Under the pieces are notes generated by a model, which did no database searches, was not told the DNA's origin, and was given only the letters and a program-made list of their open reading frames with translations. Positions 1-10,600 of a stretch of DNA of 64,000 nucleotides are shown in pieces; the first letter of the stretch is position 1, and each line of letters starts with the position of its first letter. The translations under genes were made by a program, and so were the position numbers. This DNA comes from Ferruginibacter sp. (GTDB lineage: Bacteria; Bacteroidota; Bacteroidia; Chitinophagales; Chitinophagaceae). The stretch spans positions 170,378 through 234,377 of the forward strand of contig JAQBNH010000002.1 in the NCBI GenBank assembly GCA_028288705.1. The letters are read 5' to 3'.

Positions 1-1280
1 GTTTTAAGCCTGATGATTAACCAGTCCCTGAGCCTTTTCCTGTTTGCCGGTGATAAGCCCGGGATTGAAACGGCAACATAGAAAGTAGATGATGAGGTAC
101 TGTCTGTAAGCATGGATACCGGTTGCAAAACTGCGTTTTTTAAGGAGGGATATTGTGCTTTTAATTCAGCATACAACTGTGCTCCTGTCAGCTGGATATT
201 TTTGATGCTGTCTAGCTGATGTTGCATGACCGAACTTTTTTGTTCCGTCTGTTGCAAGGCAAGGCTGAGCTGTTTCATTTCATCAGGTTGGCTTACATTT
301 TCATTTTCTGAAAGATAGGCGAAGCCTTGTTTGATTTCCAGGCGTGCATCTGAAAGCTGATATTTCTTCAACTGCGCGCGCGTTTGTGCTATTTCTTCGG
401 GCGCGATCTCCTTCCCACCATACACCAGGGTAATGGTTTTATGTTTAGCATCAATTTTCCTGTTGAGCAAATAATCGTTGGAATAATGCGCTTCATTATT
501 GATAAAGTTATTGGCATTTTTATTAAACCTGTCTTGTTGCACGAGATCGTATCCCAGGTAAATACTCGGCACGAGCGTGAGCAACACGACAGTCCAGATA
601 ATTAACTTCGACCGCCTTTCTGCACGTCCATCCAGCAGGTGTTTGTAAGGAAATTTTAGTGTGCGGGCGATGATAAATGTGGCCAGCGCAATAAATACGC
701 TGTTAATAATGTACAGGTAAAACGCTCCCACAAAAAAACTGAACTGTAATGTCGCCAGGCCATACCCCGCAGTACATAAAGGAGGCATCAGCGCTGTGGC
801 AATTGCTACACCGGGGATTACATTTCCCTTTTGTTTACTGGAAGTGGCAATGATCCCTGCGAACCCCCCGAACAAAGCAATCAACACATCATAAATAGTA
901 GGCGATGTGCGTGCCAGTATCTCGGAGTGTGCGTCGTCTAATGGAGACAAAAGAAAAAATACCGTACTGGTAATAAGCGCGACAAGTGTTGCAATGATAT
1001 AGTTATTCAGGGCCTTCTTCACCAGTGCAACATCATTAATACCCATACCGAGGCCAACGCCCATGATCGGCCCCATCAAGGGAGATATCAGCATTGCACC
1101 GATAATCACTGCGGTAGAATTTACATTCAAACCCAGAGAGGCTACGAAAATGGCAAATATCAGTACCCAGAGATTTGTACCGCGGAACACAACACCGTTG
1201 TCGATCGAACTCGTGATGTTTTCATGATCTTCTTTTTGATTATGAAGGCTGAATTTGCTAAAAATATTTGTGTCGTTCAT
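1..1280 (-). CDS. DUF389 (TIGR00341-type) membrane protein, 3' end beyond the window
   Basis: Reading the minus strand from the ATG at 1280 gives an open frame to the window edge (426 codons, no stop), so the C-terminus is missing. The protein begins with a short soluble stretch (MNDTNIFSKFSLHNQ). It then has about six hydrophobic segments between residues 35 and 260, including the family-typical runs VIIGAMLISPLMGPIMG and AIATALMPPLCTAGYGLA. A soluble, Q/L-rich C-terminal part follows from about residue 265. These membrane motifs identify the DUF389 family, whose biochemical role is not established; transport or mechanical stress functions are guesses. The gene is divergent from the ClC antiporter gene with about 180 bp between them, so the two could share a control region. 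The start is the only sensible ATG before the first transmembrane helix. I am confident of the family but not of the function. Confidence 0.82.
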   Translation of the reverse strand, partial: MNDTNIFSKFSLHNQKEDHENITSSIDNGVVFRGTNLWVLIFAIFVASLGLNVNSTAVIIGAMLISPLMGPIMGVGLGMGINDVALVKKALNNYIIATLVALITSTVFFLLSPLDDAHSEILARTSPTIYDVLIALFGGFAGIIATSSKQKGNVIPGVAIATALMPPLCTAGYGLATLQFSFFVGAFYLYIINSVFIALATFIIARTLKFPYKHLLDGRAERRSKLIIWTVVLLTLVPSIYLGYDLVQQDRFNKNANNFINNEAHYSNDYLLNRKIDAKHKTITLVYGGKEIAPEEIAQTRAQLKKYQLSDARLEIKQGFAYLSENENVSQPDEMKQLSLALQQTEQKSSVMQHQLDSIKNIQLTGAQLYAELKAQYPSLKNAVLQPVSMLTDSTSSSTFYVAVSIPGLSPANRKRLRDWLIIRLK

Positions 1281-1412
1281 TGCTTATAAGTGACCCCTTG
1301 AGATAAAGATAGGACTTTCAATTTTTCGGGTTTATATAGGAGAACCGACTTCATATGGATCAACTGCCGGATACGGATACCTGTATTCAACCGCCCGGGC
1401 CTGATAATTCGG

Positions 1413-1420
1413 TAACTTTG
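1413..1420 (+). promoter_or_regulatory. Candidate -7 element (TAACTTTG) for the ClC gene
   Basis: TAACTTTG matches the Bacteroidota -7 consensus TAnnTTTG exactly and lies 42 bp before the ATG at 1463. No clear TTG is present at the -33 distance. If used, it excludes the upstream ATG at 1355 as the translation start. Confidence 0.35.
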
Positions 1421-1462
1421 CGGTTCAGACTTTCAAACGCTCATAGTCCTCATCACAACGGC

Positions 1463-2875
1463 ATGAACATATTATTTAAGATCAGGAAACTGCTGAAATC
1501 TAAATTCGACCAGGTAAGCAATCAACGCCTGAAAAATAATTTTTTAAATGCCTTACCATTTTGGCTGGGCGCTTTTCTATCCGGATGCATTGCCGTATTG
1601 TACGCGAAATTATTTGCCTGGGCCGAAGCGGGCACTGTCTATATTTATCATCGTGCAGACTGGGCATTTTTTATCATCACCCCGCTCTGTTTTTTTCTTT
1701 CATGGTGGCTGGTGGCAAAATATGCGCCTTATGCCAGGGGAAGTGGTATTCCACAAGTAACGGCAGCTATTGAATTATCCAATCCAAAACAACATTACCG
1801 GGTTAATAAACTTTTAAGTTTACGGATCATTTTCCTGAAAATCGTTTCGAGCCTCACAATGGCCTTTGGCGGAGGCGTGATCGGCCGGGAGGGCCCAACG
1901 ATCCAGATATCTGCATCTATATTTAAAAAAATAAACGACCTGCTGCCTTCATGGTATCCGAAAATCTCCAAACGCAATATGATTGTTACGGGGGCGGCCG
2001 CGGGGCTGGCGTCTGCTTTTAATACACCGTTGGGCGGGATCGTTTTTGCTATTGAGGAACTAACAAAGACGCATTTTAGTTTCTTTAAATCCGCGCTGTT
2101 AACAGGCGTGATTATCGCCGGGCTTACCGCATTAAATTTCCTTGGCCCCTATCTTTATCTTGGCTATCCGCAGTTAGACCGCACCCCGGCATGGATTGTA
2201 TTGATCATTGCTCCCCTCGCCATCATCACGGGTTTTGCAGGCAGCGCGATGGGCGAAATCATTTTATTTATTTTACAAAAGAAGAAGCTTTTTCGCCGGC
2301 ATTTTGCAAAGTCAGTTTACGTGATCGTATGTGGTCTGATCATCGCCTTCGTGGCGGTAGCTATTGATTTCAAAGTAATGGGATCAGGTAAGGAAATCAT
2401 GATCTTTACACTTTTTACGGATGATAAACATTTAGCCTGGTATGTTCCCCTTTTAAGAATCGGGGGCTCGGTGATCTCCTTCTCAGTTGCCGGTGCAGGA
2501 GGTATTTTTGCGCCTTCCCTGAGTGCCGGGGCATCGATTGGCGCTGTGTTTGGCGGGCTTTTTAATTTGACGGCATCACAAAGCAACCTGGTGATTTTAT
2601 GTGGTATGACAGGCTTTCTAACGGCCATCACCAGGAGCCCGTTTACGTCTTCTATCCTCGTACTGGAAATGACTAATAGCCATAACGTGATCTTCTACAT
2701 CATGCTCACAGCCCTTTTTGCTAACCTTGTGGCACAGGCAGTAAGCCGTCATTCCTTCTACGACAAATTAAGGGATCAATATATCCGCGATATTCACCTG
2801 GAACCCTTAGACAGGGAGGAAGTGCCTGGCAAAACTGAAGCGAAATCACCGGCTGCCAACAGCGATCCTGAATAG
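1463..2875 (+). CDS. ClC-family chloride channel / H+:Cl- antiporter
   Basis: This is a 470-residue integral membrane protein of the ClC family. All signature elements are visible: GSGIP at 93-97 (anion site), GREGP with the gating glutamate E143, the FAIEE motif with the internal proton-glutamate position (E198/E199), GGIFAP in the C-terminal half, and a tyrosine near the end (Y433) at the place of the central anion-coordinating Tyr. Having both glutamates argues for a proton-coupled exchanger rather than a passive channel (family knowledge). There is no CBS domain; a short charged tail ends the protein. An in-frame ATG at 1355 would add 36 residues of unusual, Pro/His-rich sequence. I prefer the ATG at 1463, because a TAACTTTG promoter motif lies between the two and the shorter form starts like its family. 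Expected role: inner-membrane chloride/pH homeostasis or acid resistance. Confidence 0.9.
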   Translation: MNILFKIRKLLKSKFDQVSNQRLKNNFLNALPFWLGAFLSGCIAVLYAKLFAWAEAGTVYIYHRADWAFFIITPLCFFLSWWLVAKYAPYARGSGIPQVTAAIELSNPKQHYRVNKLLSLRIIFLKIVSSLTMAFGGGVIGREGPTIQISASIFKKINDLLPSWYPKISKRNMIVTGAAAGLASAFNTPLGGIVFAIEELTKTHFSFFKSALLTGVIIAGLTALNFLGPYLYLGYPQLDRTPAWIVLIIAPLAIITGFAGSAMGEIILFILQKKKLFRRHFAKSVYVIVCGLIIAFVAVAIDFKVMGSGKEIMIFTLFTDDKHLAWYVPLLRIGGSVISFSVAGAGGIFAPSLSAGASIGAVFGGLFNLTASQSNLVILCGMTGFLTAITRSPFTSSILVLEMTNSHNVIFYIMLTALFANLVAQAVSRHSFYDKLRDQYIRDIHLEPLDREEVPGKTEAKSPAANSDPE

Positions 2876-2942
2876 CATTATTAAGTACTGATTATTTTCT
2901 TTGACCACCTGATGCTGCCATTATGCCCCGGCTTGCCTGCAT

Positions 2943-2968
2943 AAAAAAAAGCGCTATGACAGCGCTTT
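2943..2968 (-). terminator. Rho-independent terminator of the first T9SS cargo gene
   Basis: An 8-bp perfect stem (AAAGCGCT / AGCGCTTT, loop ATGAC) is followed on the minus strand by a run of eight T residues. It lies 33 bp beyond the stop codon at 3001. Confidence 0.85.
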
Positions 2969-3000
2969 AGAAATTATATTCCATTTAAATGAAAGCAGAT

Positions 3001-6000
3001 CTATTTGATAAATACCTGTTGCGTGCTGGTCGTGCCGTTGGCGGACGTTATCGTAAGTTGATAGATACCTTTTGACGTTCCGTTACCTAAATTAACAGAC
3101 TGCACATCATTGCTGTTGCTGACCTGAACGGTTCCTTTATAAACCAGCTGACCGGCTTTGTTGGTTAATTGCAATTGGTAAGCACCATTCGCCTGGTTGC
3201 TGAACTGAACGTTCATGATATTGCCTTCTACGGGGTTCGGATACACGCCGATTGAAGCAGTCGTTTTTGTGGAACCAACTTTTACAATTGAAGAATATTG
3301 AACCAAACCATTTAAGCTGATCGCTTTCACGCGGTAAAAATTATCTGCTGCTAATGGAGCTACATCAATTTTATTATAAGCTGCTGATCCGCCGTTTGGT
3401 GCTTGTGGCATAGCCTGAACCAGCTTGGTAAAGTTGCGGCCATCAGCGCTGCGCTCCAGGTCGTATTGTTTCATGTTCAGTTCGTTCTCTACTTTCCAGT
3501 TAACACTGATCGTTTTATCACTGTTACGGTTAGCCGAAATGCTGCTGATCGTTACCGGCAACACGGTCATAGGTTTAAATATGATTTTGAAACGATCTGC
3601 TGCCCACGTCCCTGCATCACCTGTTACTGTGAAATCTACATAAGTGGTATCGTTGTATTTCAGTGGTGTCAGGATGTTCAGGTATTTATCAGAAACCCAT
3701 CCAATAAGATTCGGGTTGATATCTTCTGTTACAAACTTCAATTGGTAAGTCTTGTAACCTAATCCACCCATGTTATAAAAAATCGTATCGGTATTGATCT
3801 CGTTCGTTAACGCATTTACCGAAAAGATCTTGTTGTCTTTTTTGATCGAAAAACTCTCTCCTACGTTCGCCATTTTGTTAGCGTTGTAGTCTGCTGCTTC
3901 AGCTGCAAACTCGCTGTCATACACCAGGGCATTTCCATCTATGGCAACGCCGCTTGTGTATAAAAATCCTTTGATCAACTGACGTACCCCGGCTGCGTTG
4001 CTGCCGTTATTTCCTTCGCGGAAAACCATCGTGCTGCTGTTGCTCTTATCCGCTTCTTTAAAAGAGACGGTTCCCGCACCCATGGCAGTATTGTCTACAT
4101 AAAATGCCTGCCCGCTCTGGATGATGCTGCTGCCCACAGACGTGCTGTAGCTGCCTCCACTGATCAAGGGTTTATAACCAAGGATCTTATTGAACGTTTG
4201 GTAAGCACCTACACCATAAGCACCGCCGATCTTCGGATCCCAGAGATAAAAAATATTCTTCACGTTTGTTTTCGTGATCAAATCAAAATCAATAGAAGAC
4301 GGGTAAGGGTTACCGATGGAAAAGAAATTACCTGCCGGTACATTAATCACCGGGTAGTTGCCCGTATTGATCTGACCGCTTGTGCGGATCACCGTTGTTG
4401 TCGGCGTTCCCGCTGCTGCAGTCGCGCTCCGGTCTCCCCTTACAAAAAGGAAGTAACCACGGTCCTTTTGCGGGAATGCAACAGTTGTGTTATTTACATT
4501 AACAAAAGCATTCGTTGCGGAGTTCCAGTATTTCATGGAATAACCCGGGCTGGTAAAATCAAACCCGATACCTGTTGCAGGGCCGGTGATATTCGTACCT
4601 AAACCTGCGGTTCCGATAACGCCAGGATTCTGGTTTTCCTGCCATGCCTGTTTGATCGTTTGCGTTGTATTAGCAGGCACGGATACCAGCTGCCATCTTC
4701 TTGGCGTGGCAATAAACCGTTCCACGATAAATTTACCAGTTGTATAGTTGATCGTCGCACCGCTGATCTGGGCGACATTAGCAGTATTCGTTGCATCTGA
4801 TATCAGGGTGATATCACTCACGAGGTTGAGCTTAGAAGTTCCTGCAAGATTTAATTCCTTTGCAACAGAAAGGCTACCCGTAACCGTAAGGCCGGTCGCA
4901 TTGCTGTTATTATTGATGAAATTGTAGAAAGGCACAATGCTCGCCGAAGAGAATGTCTGCGCTACTGTTCCGGTAAAATTCACCGTTCCGTTATTGTGGG
5001 CGAATCCTGCTCCTGCACTTTGCGTGAAATCCCCTCTCACGATCATCGTACCCGATGGTGCGGTTTTTATCCCGGCATTCTTAATGCTTATATGGCCATA
5101 ACTAAAGCCGTTAAAAATATCCTGTGCTGCGCCGGCATATTCGATCGTGCTCGTTGGATCGATGCTATAGGTAGTGAAGTTTTTAGGAAAATTTGAGTTG
5201 CCCACCCCACCGCCACTTCCGCGCAGGATCAGCTTCGAATTGGCACCCATCGTAAAATTCGCAGCTCCTGCAACACTCCACATTTTGTTACAAACCTGGC
5301 CGGAAGCGATATCCAGCGTGGCGCCCGGGTTGATCGTGATGTTATGCAACACGGTAAAACCCTGGTCCCCTGTGCCATTGAAAACGACAGTCGGTGTATT
5401 CAGGTTCCCGATCTGAAGTGTGTGCCCCAAATAAATAGAATCATAATTAGTAAGATCAGTTACGTTATTGTTGGTGATGGTTTGTGTGCCTGTTCCGTCA
5501 AAAATTACCAGGTTAGGTTTACTGTTCGGATGGCCGTCATCCCCTATTCCACTCAACGTACAATTGCCTTTAATGATCAGCGTTCCCAGGTTATCCGCGG
5601 GCAATTTAACCGAAAACGGATAATTGAATCCTTTGCCCGTTGATGTATTGGAATGACTCGTTGTAACATTTCCCACATAGGTCATCACTGAATTTGCACC
5701 GAGGTTAACTTCTGTCTGAACAGTAGCGGAACCATTGCTCTGAACGAAAAAAGTACTGTTGCCATACACGGTCACGCGGTTGCTGATAAGAAACTGCAAT
5801 GACTTTACACCGCCGGATGTTCCGGCAGCGGTTTTTAAATTGACCGTAAAGTCTTTGATGTAAGTCTCGATGTCACTGAACGTCAGGATCGAACTTGTTT
5901 TAGTCGCCGACAAAGTGATATCAAGGCTGATATTTGAACAGGCATTTGGTCCAACCACACCTGCGTTCACATAACTGCTTGAACTCGTCGACCAGTTTAA

Positions 6001-7194
6001 CGGGTCATTAAAATCTGTGCCGCTTGTGCCTCCAGCCATAGTAGACGCGTATCCCGCCCAGTACAAATTATTTGAAGCGCCACAACCAAGCGTGGTCGCT
6101 GTATTGTTTAATGGAGAAGCGGCTTTATAACTTGGCCCGGGCAAACAGTTCGTATTGTTATAGGCAAATACCCAGAGTTTATAGGCCGTAGATGGTGCAA
6201 GGAATGAAGTGGTGAACGAAGTGGATGATCCAACATATTCCACCAGGTCGCCTAACGTATTTGTTCCGGCGGTATAAACCGTACCATCAACAGGCGTCGG
6301 AGCAGCAGCACCGGTAGTTGTTCTTACTACGAGGTAGCCACTTACTGCAGGAGAAGCTGCTGTAAAAGTTCCGCTGATCGTTGTGGCAGTTGGCGTTAAA
6401 ACCAGGGATGTTGGCTGGTTTGCCGGTGCCACGCAAGGAGGAGGCAAATAGGTGAACATCGTATTGGTTGCAGGCTTCGCCAGGTTGGTCATTTTACAGG
6501 TAAGATTGTTGTTGCCACCCTGTGTCGTAGATGCCCATGTATTTAAACCTGTTATCGTGCGGTTATGATAGTCCGAGTTATTCAACCCGCGCAGTCCTAC
6601 CTGGCCGGGATAATCAGTAAGATTGGTTACCGTAGAAGGACCGTAAATGATTTCTATTTTACCGGTCGTCTCATGCAAACGGATCTGGAAATCCAGTACA
6701 TCACCGGATACCGCGGAGCCGCTGTTTTTACGGCGCGCGTCCATCCATTCTACCGTAAAGATTTTTGATCCTGCTGTTCCTGTTGTTTTGTAGCCTGGCT
6801 GTGTCGTACCGTTGTTGATCAGGTCACGACCAAAAACAGAAACAGCTGCTTCGTATCCTGTATTATCTGATATCGGGTTTACTGCGTTTGAAAGCGAGGT
6901 GGTGGCGCCGAAGGTTATGAAGCCATTACTGTTAACGGAACAGGTCGTGTACGTTTTTCCATTTATCCAGAAGGTAAAGCCGATGTTAACGGTTTGGATA
7001 TTGTCGTCCCAGGATGTTGTTCCAAAAACATTGGTGGGTGATGTTAGGGCCGTGAACGTCCCTGGAGTTCCGTTGTAGCTATAATTTGCTACCTGCGCGT
7101 TCGTCGAAAACGCAACGAAAATAATGCTTATAAAAAGCAGGAATTTCTTCGGGAAAAGACGGTTTTCAGAGGGAATTAGTAAACGTAGTCTCAT
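3001..7194 (-). CDS. Large secreted protein with T9SS type A sorting domain (tandem copy 1)
   Basis: This 1397-residue exported protein starts with a signal peptide (ATG at 7194; hydrophobic FLLFISIIFVAFS ending in TNAQ). The N-terminal third begins with a beta-rich module carrying SNGFITFG and an FRDLINNG-like segment. A fibronectin-III-like module opening with a Cys-Val-Ala-Pro motif follows, then a long beta-helix-like part rich in N, T and G. Near residue 820 is a FIVERFIATPRRWQL segment common in Bacteroidota secreted proteins. The last ~80 residues (YPNP motif, ending QQVFIK) are a type A sorting domain, so export and cell-surface attachment by T9SS are expected. A frame open to 7431 is ignored because the resulting N-terminus is not a signal peptide and because the start at 7194 gives exactly the same length as the neighbouring paralogue. 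The function is not recognisable; adhesin or surface-layer roles are possible. Confidence 0.88.
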   Translation of the reverse strand: MRLRLLIPSENRLFPKKFLLFISIIFVAFSTNAQVANYSYNGTPGTFTALTSPTNVFGTTSWDDNIQTVNIGFTFWINGKTYTTCSVNSNGFITFGATTSLSNAVNPISDNTGYEAAVSVFGRDLINNGTTQPGYKTTGTAGSKIFTVEWMDARRKNSGSAVSGDVLDFQIRLHETTGKIEIIYGPSTVTNLTDYPGQVGLRGLNNSDYHNRTITGLNTWASTTQGGNNNLTCKMTNLAKPATNTMFTYLPPPCVAPANQPTSLVLTPTATTISGTFTAASPAVSGYLVVRTTTGAAAPTPVDGTVYTAGTNTLGDLVEYVGSSTSFTTSFLAPSTAYKLWVFAYNNTNCLPGPSYKAASPLNNTATTLGCGASNNLYWAGYASTMAGGTSGTDFNDPLNWSTSSSSYVNAGVVGPNACSNISLDITLSATKTSSILTFSDIETYIKDFTVNLKTAAGTSGGVKSLQFLISNRVTVYGNSTFFVQSNGSATVQTEVNLGANSVMTYVGNVTTSHSNTSTGKGFNYPFSVKLPADNLGTLIIKGNCTLSGIGDDGHPNSKPNLVIFDGTGTQTITNNNVTDLTNYDSIYLGHTLQIGNLNTPTVVFNGTGDQGFTVLHNITINPGATLDIASGQVCNKMWSVAGAANFTMGANSKLILRGSGGGVGNSNFPKNFTTYSIDPTSTIEYAGAAQDIFNGFSYGHISIKNAGIKTAPSGTMIVRGDFTQSAGAGFAHNNGTVNFTGTVAQTFSSASIVPFYNFINNNSNATGLTVTGSLSVAKELNLAGTSKLNLVSDITLISDATNTANVAQISGATINYTTGKFIVERFIATPRRWQLVSVPANTTQTIKQAWQENQNPGVIGTAGLGTNITGPATGIGFDFTSPGYSMKYWNSATNAFVNVNNTTVAFPQKDRGYFLFVRGDRSATAAAGTPTTTVIRTSGQINTGNYPVINVPAGNFFSIGNPYPSSIDFDLITKTNVKNIFYLWDPKIGGAYGVGAYQTFNKILGYKPLISGGSYSTSVGSSIIQSGQAFYVDNTAMGAGTVSFKEADKSNSSTMVFREGNNGSNAAGVRQLIKGFLYTSGVAIDGNALVYDSEFAAEAADYNANKMANVGESFSIKKDNKIFSVNALTNEINTDTIFYNMGGLGYKTYQLKFVTEDINPNLIGWVSDKYLNILTPLKYNDTTYVDFTVTGDAGTWAADRFKIIFKPMTVLPVTISSISANRNSDKTISVNWKVENELNMKQYDLERSADGRNFTKLVQAMPQAPNGGSAAYNKIDVAPLAADNFYRVKAISLNGLVQYSSIVKVGSTKTTASIGVYPNPVEGNIMNVQFSNQANGAYQLQLTNKAGQLVYKGTVQVSNSNDVQSVNLGNGTSKGIYQLTITSANGTTSTQQVFIK

Positions 7195-7673
7195 AATTGG
7201 ATATTGGTGGCTTGCGCCGATAGTTAAAAGCCCATATATAAATCGCTGTCTGGCAGTTAAATAGACATTGATTTGGGCAATCTTCCAGGATTTCAGGGTA
7301 AAAACGATTAACCGGTATATTTTATTGTATGAGAGTGCTTTACGTATGCGTTTGTTAGTTGGGAAGGATGGCCAGGAAGGTGCTACAAAGCCGCGGGAAC
7401 AAGAAGGCCCACAAAGAAGTTCTTCCCTCAAAGGACCCTGAGTTGACGACAGACTTTCAAAGGGTTTCTTCGCGTCCGGGACTATCCCGCTGATTTGCGG
7501 TTAACAGCACCATCCTGATCAATAGTACATACCTGGCTGGTAATGACGGAAAGTTTCAGAAAGCAGCAGTAAAACTTCTGGCTCCCCCTCTCCGTTTAGA
7601 TCAATAAATAAAAAAAGCGCCTGCCGGCGCTTTAGTAATTTGAATCCATGTATAGGTTAGGGTATTATTAGGG
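7195..7673. other. Non-coding gap between the tandem T9SS genes
   Basis: This 479-bp stretch holds the terminator of the upstream copy (7609-7633) and presumably the promoter of copy 1. I found no exact TAnnTTTG on the minus strand here. The open frame that runs into it from copy 1 is not protein-like. No other gene is visible. Confidence 0.6.
7609..7633 (-). terminator. Rho-independent terminator of the second T9SS cargo gene
   Basis: The stem AGCGCC / GGCGCT, extended by A-T pairs, has the loop TGCC and a minus-strand T tail. It sits 41 bp after the stop at 7674. It resembles the terminator of the sister copy in position and sequence, as expected for a duplicated unit. Confidence 0.85.
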
Positions 7674-10600
7674 TCATTTGATGAACACCTGCTGCGTGGT
7701 ACTTGTACCGCCTGCGGTGGTTATGGTTAACTGGTAAATTCCTGTTGAAACAGCGTTGCCTAAATCCACAGACTGCACATCATTGCTGTTGCTGATCTGC
7801 ATGGTTCCTTTATAAACCAGCTGACCGGCTTTGTTGGTTAACTGCAATTGGTAAGCACCATTCGCCTGGTTGGTAAACTGAACGTTCATGATGTTGCCTT
7901 CTACCGGGTTCGGATAAACGCCGATTGAAGCAGTCGTTTTTGTGGAACCAACTTTTACAATTGAAGAATATTGAACCAAACCATTTAAGCTGATCGCTTT
8001 CACGCGGTAAAAATTATCTGCTGCCAATGGAGCTACATCAATTTTATTATAAGCTGCTGATCCGCCGTTTGGTGCCTGTGGCATAGCCTGCGCTATTTTT
8101 GAAAAGCTGCGACCGTCCGCACTGCGCTCCAGGTCGTATTGCTTCATGTTCAATTCGTTCTCTACTTTCCAGTTAACAGAAATTGACTTATCACTATTAC
8201 GGTTAGCCGAAATGCTGCTGATCGTTACGGGCAACACGGTCATTGGTTTGAAAATGATTTTGAAACGATCTGCGGCCCACGTCCCTGCATCACCTGTAAC
8301 TGTGAAATCTACATAAGTGGTATCGTTGTATTTCAGTGGTGTCAGGATGTTCAGGTATTTATCAGAAACCCATCCAACAAGATTTGGATTGATATCTTCT
8401 GTTACAAATTTTAACTGGTAAGTCTTGTAACCTAATCCGCCCATGTTGTAAAAAATCGTATCGGTATTGATCTCATCCGTTAACGCATTTACTGAAAAAA
8501 TCTTGTTGTCTTTTTTGATCGAAAAACTCTCTCCTACGTTTGCCATTTTGTTAGCGTTGTAATCTGCTGCTTCAGCTGCAAACTCGCTGTCGTACACCAT
8601 CGCGTTACCATCAATGGCCACATCATTTGTATAAAGAAAGCCTTTAATTACCTGGCGTACACCTGCTGCATTGCTGCCATTATTTCCTTCACGGAAAACC
8701 ATGCTGCTGCTGCTTTTTTTATCCGCTTCCTTGAAAGAAATGGTACCGGCTGCCATCGCTGTATTGTCTACATAAAATGCCTGGCCACTCTGGATAAGGC
8801 TGCTGCCGACAGATGTGCTGTAGCTGCCACCACTGATCAATGGTTTATAACCAAGGATCTTGTTGAACGTCTGGTAAGCACCTACACCATAAGCACCGCC
8901 GATCTTCGGATCCCAGAGGTAAAAAATATTCTTCACGTTCGTCTTCGTGAGGACGTCGAAATCGATCGATGAAGGGTAAGGATTACCTACTGAGAAGAAA
9001 TTACCTGCTGTTACATTGATCACCGGGTAGTTGCCTGTATTGATCTGCCCTGTTGTGCGGATAACCGTTGTCGTTGGTGTTCCTGCTGCCGCCGTGGCGC
9101 TGCGGTCACCTCTTACGAAAAGATAATAACCACGGTCTTTCTGCGGAAAGGCAACAGTTGTGTTGGTAACATTGATAAATGCGTTTGTTGCAGAGTTCCA
9201 GTATTTCATCGAGTAACCCGGGCTTGTGAAATCAAACCCGATACCTGTATTCGGACCGGTGATGTTCGTACCTAAACCTGCAGTACCGATAACGCCTGCT
9301 GCCTGGTTTTCCTGCCATGCCTGTTTGATTGTTTGTGTGGTATTTGCAGGAACAGATACCAGCTGCCATCTTCTTGGCGTGGCAATAAAACGTTCCACGA
9401 TAAATTTACCGGTTGTATACGTTATGGTTGCAGTACTGATCGGCGCTACGTTTGCAGTATTGGTCGCGTCCGATTTCAAAGTAATATTTCCTGTCATGAA
9501 TAATTTAGAACTGCCTGAAAGGTTCAACTCTTTAGCCACAGAAAGATTGCCCGTAACCGTAAGCCCTGATGCATTTGTATTGCTGTTGGTCAGGTTATAA
9601 AAAGGAACGATGCTCGTTGAAGAAAATACCTGTGCGTTTGCGCCTGCAAAATTCACGGTACCATTGCTGTGTGCAAAACCCGCACCTGCACTCTGTGTAA
9701 AATCGCCCTGCACGGTAAGTGTTCCGGCGGGAGCCGTTTTGATCCCTGCGTTTTTGATACTGATATCGCCATAACTGAAGCCATTAAAAATATCCTGTGC
9801 GCCACCCGCGTATTCAATACTACTTGTAGGGTCGATCGTGTAGGTCGTAAAATTTTTCGGAAAATTCGAGTTGCCTATCCCGCCGCTGTTGCCGCGTAAG
9901 ATCAGTTTTGAGTTGGCACCCATCGTAAAATTCGCAGCTCCTGCAACACTCCACATTTTGTTACAAACCTGGCCGGAAGCGATATCCAGCGTGGCGCCCG
10001 GGTTGATCGTGATGTTATGCAACACGGTAAACCCCTGGTCACCTGTGCCATTGAAAACAACCGTTGGCGTGTTCAGGTTACCGATCTGCAAAGTATGTCC
10101 AAGGTAAATAGAATCATAGTTACCCAAATCCGTCACGTTATTATTTGTGATTGTTTGTGTGCCTGTACCGTCAAAAATTACCAGGTTAGGTTTACTGTTC
10201 GGGTGGCCATCATCGCCCATGCCGCTCAGCGTACAGTTACCTTTAAGAATAAGCGTACCCAAATTATCTGCCGGTAATTTCACAGAGAATGGATAATTAA
10301 ATCCTCTGCCTGTAGATGTATTCGAGTGGCTCGTGGTAACATTACCCACATAGGTCAGTACAGAATTCGCTCCAAGATTTACTTCTGTTTGAACAGTAGC
10401 AGAACCATTACACTGAACAAAGAAAGTACTGTTGCCATAGATGGTTACACGGTTACTTATCAGAAACTGCAACGATTTTACGCCACCGGTTGTTCCGGCT
10501 GCTGTTTTTAAATTCACGGTAAAATCCTTGATATAAGTATCAATGTCACCAAAGGTCAGAATTGAACTTGAATTGCTACCGGATAACGTAACATCAACGG

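Noticed and set aside
7195..7431. N-terminal extension of T9SS copy 1 to 7431
   Set aside because: The extra 79 residues are not a signal peptide and have no match in copy 2; starting at 7194 gives a signal peptide and the same length as the paralogue.
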